The notes under the pieces were generated by a model, which was not told the origin of the DNA, did no database searches, and saw only the letters and a program-made list of their open reading frames with translations. Below, piece by piece: positions 58,442 through 64,000 of a stretch of 64,000 nucleotides of DNA. Origin of the DNA: Desulfobulbaceae bacterium DB1 (lineage in GTDB: Bacteria > Desulfobacterota > Desulfobulbia > Desulfobulbales > SURF-16). The position numbers and the translations under genes were made by a program. How positions within the stretch are numbered: position 1 is the stretch's first letter; every line of letters starts with the position of its first letter. The DNA lies in NCBI GenBank assembly GCA_001914235.1, contig MQUF01000025.1, positions 1-64,000 on the forward strand. Reading direction: 5' to 3'.

Positions 58442-59689
58442 ATGCAAAATTTACCAGATAATCAGAGAATAGTCATCACCGGTGTTGGTCTTGCTGCGCC
58501 CAATGCCGCCGATTTGCCTGAATTCAGGCGGAAATTGCTGGCCGGAATCAGTGGAATTCAGACCATCGATCTGCGCCATATGGGAAGCGCGCCTGCCGGT
58601 ATTTGTTCCTTTGACGAAACAAAATACAGGAAAAAGAAAGAAAATAAACGCGGCACTCGCGCCGGTTGCATCGGTGTTTACTGTGCCAATGAGGCACTCA
58701 TTGATGCCGGTATCGACTTCACTTCGTATAAAAGGGAAAACACCGGGGTGTACATCGGGCTCACCGAACACGGTACGGTGGAAACCGAAAATGAAGTCTA
58801 CAATATCAGCAAGTTTGACTACAATGTCGATTACTGGACCCATCACCATAATCCGCGCACGGTTTTAAACAATCCCGCCGGTGAGATAACCATGAATCTC
58901 GGCATCACCGGCCCGCATTATTCGGTGGGAGCCGCCTGTGCCGCCGGTAATGCCGCGCTGATTCAGGGGATGCAGATGCTGCGGCTCGGTGAAGTGGAGC
59001 TGGCTCTTTGCGGCGGAATTTCCGAATGCACCGGTTCCTTCGGTATTTTCGCCAGTTTCAAAGCCCAGGGCGCACTGGCTGAGCATGCTGATCCCAAAAA
59101 GGCATCCCGTCCCTTTGATCGAGATAGAAACGGCATCGTCATTTCCGAGGGCGGCTGCGTCTATGTGCTTGAGCGGCTTGATCTGGCCCTGGCGCGCGGA
59201 GCACGCATTTACGGTGAGATTGCCGGCCATGCCTTGAATTCCGATGCGCGTGATTTCGTTTTGCCTTACGGACCCCGTCAGGCGGAATGCATGCGGCTGG
59301 CATTGAATCGGGCCGGACTTGCCCCGACTGATATCGACATCATCAACACCCACGCCACCGGCACACGGCAGGGCGACGGCGAGGAATGCCGGGCCATACG
59401 GGAAGTTTTTTCCGGAAGCCCAACAACCTATATCAATAACACCAAAAGCAATATCGGACACGCCATGGGTGCTGCCGGTGTTCTTGAATTGGCCGGTAAT
59501 CTTCCTTCATTTGAAGATGGTCTTGTGCATCCGACGATTAATCTGGATAATCTCGACCCCGAATGCGCGCTTCCTAATATTGTCTCCCATGAGCCGAAAC
59601 AGCTTGACAATATCTCCTCTATCCTGAATAACTCGTTCGGCATGGTAGGGATAAATTCGGTGGTGATTGTCACAAAATATGGTGATTGA
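58442..59689 (+). CDS. Beta-ketoacyl-ACP synthase (FabF-like)
   Basis: A 415-residue condensing enzyme. The catalytic triad is complete: C166 in VGAACAAGNAAL, H304 in NTHATGTRQGD and H340 in NTKSNIGHAMGAAG. It elongates an ACP-bound acyl chain with malonyl-ACP. Sequence around the active site (HYSVGAACAAG) departs from housekeeping FabF, as in specialised lipid or polyene pathways. It opens a run of six same-strand genes (ketosynthase, ACP, two CrtI-like oxidoreductases, ketoreductase, dehydratase) that reaches the window edge. ATG 58442 has a weak ribosome site. Confidence 0.92.
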   Translation: MQNLPDNQRIVITGVGLAAPNAADLPEFRRKLLAGISGIQTIDLRHMGSAPAGICSFDETKYRKKKENKRGTRAGCIGVYCANEALIDAGIDFTSYKRENTGVYIGLTEHGTVETENEVYNISKFDYNVDYWTHHHNPRTVLNNPAGEITMNLGITGPHYSVGAACAAGNAALIQGMQMLRLGEVELALCGGISECTGSFGIFASFKAQGALAEHADPKKASRPFDRDRNGIVISEGGCVYVLERLDLALARGARIYGEIAGHALNSDARDFVLPYGPRQAECMRLALNRAGLAPTDIDIINTHATGTRQGDGEECRAIREVFSGSPTTYINNTKSNIGHAMGAAGVLELAGNLPSFEDGLVHPTINLDNLDPECALPNIVSHEPKQLDNISSILNNSFGMVGINSVVIVTKYGD

Positions 59690-59705
59690 CGGCAGGCCTG
59701 CATGG

Positions 59706-59726
59706 GGCGGCAACCGTTTGCCGTCC
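59706..59726. repeat. Degenerate REP hairpin
   Basis: GGCGGCAACCGTTTGCCGTC plus C resembles the GGCGGCAAGGGATTGCCGCC hairpin with a few changes. It lies between the ketosynthase and ACP genes. Confidence 0.6.
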
Positions 59727-59777
59727 TGCTGTTGAGAGTGTTTGATATTGATTTTTTTAACAAGTGTGGAGTTGTAG

Positions 59778-60029
59778 ATGACACGTAATGAGATAAAAGA
59801 CGTTATTATAGAAATAATTGCTGATATAGATGAAGATGCCGAGATGGAAGCTCTCAATGCGGACGAAGCATTGCGAGACCAGCTTGATCTTGATTCGATG
59901 GATTTCCTTGATATCGTCATGGAGCTGAGGAAACGGTACAAACTGCAGATCCCGGAAGCCGATTATCCCGAGCTTGCGACCTTGACCAGCTGTATCAATT
60001 ACCTGGAACCAAAACTGAAAGATGCGTAA
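59778..60029 (+). CDS. Acyl carrier protein
   Basis: An 83-residue acidic four-helix acyl carrier protein. The phosphopantetheine site is S40 in DLDSMDFLDI, a DSMD instead of the DSLD of housekeeping AcpP, typical for dedicated carriers. It is placed between the ketosynthase and the first oxidoreductase, which starts seven bases after its stop, and would carry the growing acyl chain for this cluster. GTGGAG before the ATG is the likely ribosome site. Confidence 0.93.
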   Translation: MTRNEIKDVIIEIIADIDEDAEMEALNADEALRDQLDLDSMDFLDIVMELRKRYKLQIPEADYPELATLTSCINYLEPKLKDA

Positions 60030-60035
60030 CAGCCG

Positions 60036-61427
60036 GTGGCTGATTATTCTCTTATCGTCATCGGCGGCGGCCTTTCCGGCTTAGCCGCCGGTATTCGATT
60101 CGCCCGTTTCGGCGAATCGGTTCTTGTTCTTGAACGGCATGCCATTCCCGGCGGCTTGAATTCCTATTATTTCCGCAAGGGTTTTCTTCTGGAGACCGGT
60201 CTGCATGCCATGACCAATTTTGCCGGGCCCCAGGAAAAACGTGCCCCCCTGAACCGTCTTTTCCGCCAGTTGAAGTTTTCCCGCAAAGATTTCGTCACCC
60301 ATGAGCAGTATTCCTCCCTGATTCATTTTCCCGGCCGGGCGTCCTTGCGTTTTTCAAATGATTTCAGAGTGTTTGAAGAAGAAATTTCCCGTGTTTTCCC
60401 CGGCGAAATGAACGGCTGGCGGCGATTTGTCGACTTTCTAAATGGTTATGACCCGTTCGCCCCGAAAGAATGGATTTCCACCCGCGCCGTCATCGGCGGG
60501 TTCCTCAACAACCCCCTGCTCATCGAAATGCTGCTGCTGCCGCTCATGGTCTACGGCAACAGTGAGGAGCATGATATGGACTTCTCGCAGTTTGTCATCA
60601 TGTTCCGTTCCATTTATCAGGAGGGGTTTTTCCGGCCGTCCGGCACCATGAAGGATTTTCTCGGCCGATTGCTTGAACAGTTAAGCTCTTTCGGCGGCGA
60701 AATCAGATTCAACTGCCCGGTGGAGTCGATTGTGGTGAAAAACGGACGGGCGTGTGCCGTCAAACTCGCCGGGGGGGAAACCATTTCCTGCGAAAACATT
60801 GTTTCCACCATCGGTGCGCCCGGCACCTTTTCCTTGCTTTCCCTGCCGTGCCGGGAAGAAAAATTCGGCGGCAGAATGACTTTTGTCGAGTCAATTTATA
60901 TCCTGCCTGATTCGGCAGGCACGGATATACAGCGTGACCACACGATCATCTTTTACTCCATGGACGAACGCCTGCACTACCAAAGTCCTGCCCGCGCTGT
61001 TGATCCAAACTGGGGTGTTATCTGTTTTCCTGAGAATTTTCAAGGGCTTGCGCAAACAGGGCATTTTCAGATACGTGTTACCCATGCGGCAAATTATGAC
61101 CTGTGGAAAAACGTCTCCAGGCAGCGCTATAAGGCCATGAAAGAGGCCTGGTGCGCGGAGTCGCAGGATGTAATCGAGAAAATTATTGGGAATTATCGGC
61201 AAAACATTGTATATGAGGACAGTTTTACCCCTGTTACCATTGAAAAATTTACGGGAAAAGTACATGGTGCGGTATACGGCAGCCCGATCAAAATAAAAGA
61301 CGGTCGAACCCCATGCCCCAATGTATTCATCGCCGGAACGGACCAGGGGTTTCTCGGCATTGTCGGTTCCATGTTGAGCGGCGTAACCATCGTCAATCAG
61401 TATTTGTTAAACAAAATTGATAATTGA
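60036..61427 (+). CDS. CrtI-like FAD-dependent oxidoreductase 1
   Basis: A 463-residue phytoene desaturase/carotenoid isomerase-like flavoprotein. The dinucleotide loop VIGGGLSGLAAGIRFARFG begins at residue 8, the ERHAIPGGLNSYYFRKGF block follows as in CrtI/CrtISO, and the C-terminal FIAGTDQGFLGIVGSMLSG is the closing FAD motif. It starts at GTG 60036, seven bases after the ACP stop. Next to an ACP and ketosynthase rather than isoprenoid genes, the substrate is probably an acyl chain on ACP, where such enzymes could introduce or isomerise double bonds. Confidence 0.88.
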   Translation: MADYSLIVIGGGLSGLAAGIRFARFGESVLVLERHAIPGGLNSYYFRKGFLLETGLHAMTNFAGPQEKRAPLNRLFRQLKFSRKDFVTHEQYSSLIHFPGRASLRFSNDFRVFEEEISRVFPGEMNGWRRFVDFLNGYDPFAPKEWISTRAVIGGFLNNPLLIEMLLLPLMVYGNSEEHDMDFSQFVIMFRSIYQEGFFRPSGTMKDFLGRLLEQLSSFGGEIRFNCPVESIVVKNGRACAVKLAGGETISCENIVSTIGAPGTFSLLSLPCREEKFGGRMTFVESIYILPDSAGTDIQRDHTIIFYSMDERLHYQSPARAVDPNWGVICFPENFQGLAQTGHFQIRVTHAANYDLWKNVSRQRYKAMKEAWCAESQDVIEKIIGNYRQNIVYEDSFTPVTIEKFTGKVHGAVYGSPIKIKDGRTPCPNVFIAGTDQGFLGIVGSMLSGVTIVNQYLLNKIDN

Positions 61428-61469
61428 AAATTTACAATGAATGCATGGCGAGTTTTGCAATTTTCATTG

Positions 61470-61515
61470 TACGTTCTTTCAATTTTCAATTTTCAATTTT
61501 CAATTTTCAATTATT
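61470..61515. repeat. CAATTTT tandem micro-repeat
   Basis: Five to six tandem units of CAATTTT (or TTTTCAA) precede the start of the second CrtI-like gene. It is A/T-rich and shares the 93-base gap with a few bases of inverted AATTGAAAATT. It may alter spacing or expression. A long in-frame reading through it is not taken as coding. Confidence 0.7.
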
Positions 61516-61521
61516 TTTCCC

Positions 61522-62931
61522 ATGGTTTATCAATCAATAGACAAGGCGGAAGACAGATATGATGTCATTGTGGTCGGCTCCGGTCTGGGCGGCTTGACCG
61601 TTGCCAATCGGCTGGCCGCGGCCGGGCATAAGGTTCTGCTGCTCGAGCATCATCATCGATTGGGCGGGCTGGCCACCTGGTTCAAGCGCAAGGGCCATAC
61701 GTTCGATGTTTCCCTCCATGGTTTTCCGCACGGCATGGTAAAGACCTGCAGGAAATATTGGAATGATGCCATAAAAAATTCCATTGTCCAGCTGAAGAAC
61801 ATCGTTTTTGACAATCCTCAGTTCAGCTTGAAAACAACCTTTGATCGTGAGGATTTCACCAATATCCTGCAGAACAAGTTTGGCGTTGCCGGCTCGGTTA
61901 TTGAAGATTTTTTCACCACTGCCCGCAAGATGAATTTTTATGATGACCTCTCCATGAGCACGAGAGAGCTGTTTGAGAAATTTTTCCCCGGCCGTTCCGA
62001 CGTGCATCGTCTGCTGATGGAACCGATAACCTATGCCAACGGATCAACCCTGGATGACCCGGCCATAACCTATGGTATCGTCTTTTCCAATTTCATGAGC
62101 AAGGGCGTTTATACCTTTGCCGGCGGCACGGACAGATTGATCGGCATGATGAAGGACGAACTGGAAAAAAACGGGGTCACCATCTGCACCAGGTCAAAAG
62201 TCGATCGAATCGTCGTCGAAAAGGGCAGGGTGAGGGGCGTGGATGTCGGCGGTCGGGTCATCAGCTCCTCCTGCGTCATTTCAAACAGCGGCATTACCAA
62301 TACGGTTGACAAACTGGCTGGTCGTGAGGTTTTTCCCCCTGATTTTCTTGGTGAATTCGACCAGGTGTCCATTAATAATTCCAGCTGTCAGGTTTATATG
62401 GGGATCAAGCCTGGAGAGGAATTTCCTGATGTCGGCGATTTGCTGTTCACCTCGACCGCGGCGAAGTTTGATTCGGCGGAAATGCGCGATATGAAAACAA
62501 AAAGCAGGACGTTTTCCGTTTATTATCCCAAGACCCGACCTGATGTGCCGCCCGATTATACCGTCGTCGCCTCCATGAACGGCAATTTTGACGATTGGCA
62601 AGCCCTTTCCGGCGCGGCCTACGAAGCGGCGAAACAGGACATGATAGAGCGCTCCCTGGATGACCTGGAGCGCTACATTCCCGGCATTCGCGGCAAATGC
62701 GACTGGCTTGAAGCGGCAACGCCGAAAACATTCCAGCGCTATACCCTGCACACCAAGGGAACATCATTCGGCACAAAATTTCCCGGGCTTGATATTTCCC
62801 GAAAGATTTTCAAGGTGGTCCCCGGTCTTTTTCATGTCGGATCGGTGGGCATAATTATGTCCGGCTGGCTCGGCGCCATTAATTACGGTGTCATTGTCGC
62901 CAATGACGCTGATGCGTATTTGAGAAGTTGA
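61522..62931 (+). CDS. CrtI-like FAD-dependent oxidoreductase 2
   Basis: A 469-residue paralogue of the enzyme encoded at 60036 but only distantly similar. FAD loop VIVVGSGLGGLTVANRLAA near 14-32, LEHHHRLGGLATWFKRKGH follows, and FHVGSVGIIMSGWLGAINYG closes the fold. ATG 61522 is chosen because the preceding in-frame stretch is the CAATTTT repeat. Two such flavoproteins in one acyl cluster suggest sequential desaturation or isomerisation steps. The next gene begins three bases after its stop. Confidence 0.88.
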   Translation: MVYQSIDKAEDRYDVIVVGSGLGGLTVANRLAAAGHKVLLLEHHHRLGGLATWFKRKGHTFDVSLHGFPHGMVKTCRKYWNDAIKNSIVQLKNIVFDNPQFSLKTTFDREDFTNILQNKFGVAGSVIEDFFTTARKMNFYDDLSMSTRELFEKFFPGRSDVHRLLMEPITYANGSTLDDPAITYGIVFSNFMSKGVYTFAGGTDRLIGMMKDELEKNGVTICTRSKVDRIVVEKGRVRGVDVGGRVISSSCVISNSGITNTVDKLAGREVFPPDFLGEFDQVSINNSSCQVYMGIKPGEEFPDVGDLLFTSTAAKFDSAEMRDMKTKSRTFSVYYPKTRPDVPPDYTVVASMNGNFDDWQALSGAAYEAAKQDMIERSLDDLERYIPGIRGKCDWLEAATPKTFQRYTLHTKGTSFGTKFPGLDISRKIFKVVPGLFHVGSVGIIMSGWLGAINYGVIVANDADAYLRS

Positions 62932-62933
62932 CA

Positions 62934-63674
62934 ATGACGGATTTTACCGGGCGAAAAATCGTTATCAGCGGGGCTACCCGTGGAATCGGCAAGGCAATTG
63001 CCCTGGCCTTCCTTCAGCAGGGCGCCTTGGTGATCGGCCTCTACGGATCAAACAGCAAGGCGGCCGGCGAGTTCCAGGATGAGCTGGGAGCTCTTGGCCG
63101 CAACCTGCATCTGCATCAGTGTGATGTGAGCGACTATCAGGCGGTTGAAAAGTTTTATGCCGCGGTGGAAGAGCGGTTCGAAACCATCGACGTCCTTATC
63201 AATAATGCCGGGATCAGGCGGGATGCGGTCGTTGCCATGATGAAGGAAGAGGATTGGCGCAGCGTAATTGATATCAATCTCACCGGCTCTTACAACATGG
63301 CGAAATTCGCCGTGCAGCTGATGATGAAGCGGAAATACGGGCGTATTATTTTTATCACCTCGCCCATGGCTCATCTGGGATTTGCCGGCCAGGCCAATTA
63401 TGCCGCTTCCAAGGCGGGCCAGATCGGCATGATGAAGTCGCTGTCCAAGGAAACCGGCAAACGGAAAATCACGGTTAACTGTGTTTCCCCCGGCTTCATT
63501 GCCACCGATCTGCTCGATGATCTGAGTCCGGAACAGCTGGCGGAATATAAAAAATTGGTGCCCATGCGACGATTCGGAACGCCGGAAGAGGTCGCCGACG
63601 CAGTGCTTTTCCTGGCCGGAGCGCAGGCGTCCTACATCAATGGCGCGGTGCTTGATGTTACCGGTGGACTCTAA
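62934..63674 (+). CDS. 3-ketoacyl-ACP reductase (FabG-like)
   Basis: A 246-residue short-chain dehydrogenase. Cofactor loop GATRGIGKA at 13-21, NNAG at 90-93, and the catalytic set N115, S143, Y156 and K160 (YAASK) are all present. It reduces the 3-keto group formed by the ketosynthase. ATG 62934 follows GAGAAG; a TTG two codons earlier is in frame. Its last 20 bases overlap the dehydratase start, showing coupled translation. A cluster-specific copy, not necessarily the housekeeping FabG. Confidence 0.93.
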   Translation: MTDFTGRKIVISGATRGIGKAIALAFLQQGALVIGLYGSNSKAAGEFQDELGALGRNLHLHQCDVSDYQAVEKFYAAVEERFETIDVLINNAGIRRDAVVAMMKEEDWRSVIDINLTGSYNMAKFAVQLMMKRKYGRIIFITSPMAHLGFAGQANYAASKAGQIGMMKSLSKETGKRKITVNCVSPGFIATDLLDDLSPEQLAEYKKLVPMRRFGTPEEVADAVLFLAGAQASYINGAVLDVTGGL

Positions 63675-64000
63675 GGAATTTGTCCTTGCGCGGATCCCGC
63701 ACCGCCCCCCCTTTCTCTGGGTGGACAGGGTGGTGATGATCAAGGACAACAAACTCATCGCTGAAAAGACCATTGCCGTTGATCTGGATATTTTCCAGGG
63801 CCATTATCCCCATTATCCGATCATGCCTGGGGTTATCCTTTGCGAGGCGGTATTTCAGGCAGGCGCGATTCTCATATCAGAGCAAATCAAGCAGGCTTCC
63901 CGTGCTGAAACCATAGCCGTCGAACAGGGTGTCCCTGTACTGACCCGGATCCTGGGCGCAAAATTTAAACGGGAAGTCAAACCGGGCGATGTCATTCGCA
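63655..64000 (+). CDS. FabZ-like 3-hydroxyacyl-ACP dehydratase (3' end outside window)
   Basis: A hot-dog-fold dehydratase, 115 codons visible before the window edge and still open. RIPHRPPFLWVDRV (13-26) is the usual start, and the catalytic pair is H50 in FQGHYPHYPIMPGV and E64 in CEAVFQAGAIL. It would dehydrate the product of the preceding reductase to an enoyl-ACP. It begins at ATG 63655 inside the reductase gene; GTG 63664 is an alternative. Expected total length is about 140-160 residues, so only a short tail is missing. Confidence 0.88.
   Translation, partial: MLPVDSKEFVLARIPHRPPFLWVDRVVMIKDNKLIAEKTIAVDLDIFQGHYPHYPIMPGVILCEAVFQAGAILISEQIKQASRAETIAVEQGVPVLTRILGAKFKREVKPGDVIR

Noticed and set aside
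1-64000. tRNA, rRNA, riboswitch or replication origin
   Set aside because: Gaps between genes were read on both strands for tRNA-like ends and known conserved cores and none was recognised; a covariance-model search was not possible here.

Overview
The window looks like a chromosomal segment of a sulfate-reducing or related member of the Desulfobacterota, probably Desulfobulbales-like. The basis is gene content: a flavoredoxin-type flavin reductase, a ferredoxin-nitroreductase fusion, a selenocysteine-containing ArsC-like protein, PilZ signalling, and a ketosynthase/CrtI-type desaturase lipid cluster. No rRNA or tRNA gene was seen, so the placement is inference.

Layout. 1-8.8 kb: redox and housekeeping genes (flavin reductase, ferredoxin-nitroreductase, a family 9 glycosyltransferase, a DUF4198 protein, PilZ, half-size TauE, YifB/ComM), a selenoprotein read through an in-frame TGA, and a bacterial cereblon-like CULT-domain protein. 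9-15.3 kb: a carbohydrate operon (gnd, zwf, GH15 glucan hydrolase, glk) that would move stored glucan or glucose into the oxidative pentose phosphate pathway, then a TVP38 membrane protein and a mercuric-reductase-like flavoprotein separated by a REP-associated transposase. 17.9-45.2 kb: a large surface polysaccharide locus with GDP-L-fucose genes (gmd, fcl), two Wzz-like chain-length proteins (one frameshifted), every enzyme for UDP-ManNAc3NAcA (6-dehydrogenase, a fused 3-dehydrogenase/N-acetyltransferase, aminotransferase, 2-epimerase), acyl- and sulfotransferases, a deacetylase, Wzx, Wzy, glycosyltransferases and a PglC/PglD/PglE-like set. 45.7-53.7 kb: an accessory island with a Fic protein, a DUF4143 ATPase, an IS200-like element, one intact AbiE toxin-antitoxin pair, one decayed AbiE-like pair and a decayed AlbA_2 gene. 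53.7-58.1 kb: a broken sugar transferase, the PglF/WbpM-type 4,6-dehydratase that completes the bacillosamine-type pathway, and a second DUF4143 ATPase. 58.4 kb to the edge: ketosynthase, acyl carrier protein, two CrtI-like FAD oxidoreductases, FabG-like reductase and a FabZ-like dehydratase cut by the window end.

The most distinctive property is the density of short dispersed repeats, several of which sit around one small gene of nuclease or unknown type: REP palindromes around a REP-associated transposase (15.3-16.3 kb), TTGAATCTTG-type micro-repeats around an S23 four-helix-bundle gene (19-19.5 kb), an array of about 100-bp GTCATTGCGAG palindromes around a GIY-YIG nuclease gene (26.9-28.3 kb), and perfect inverted repeats around an IS200-like gene (49-50 kb). 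Non-autonomous elements with GTAACTATCC ends occur in at least five places with three different interiors. Repeats from three families have entered coding sequence without destroying the reading frame (in the transposase, fcl, the 4,6-dehydratase and the Fic gene). Coordinates and frames were read directly; family names come from recalled motifs and no database search was run.
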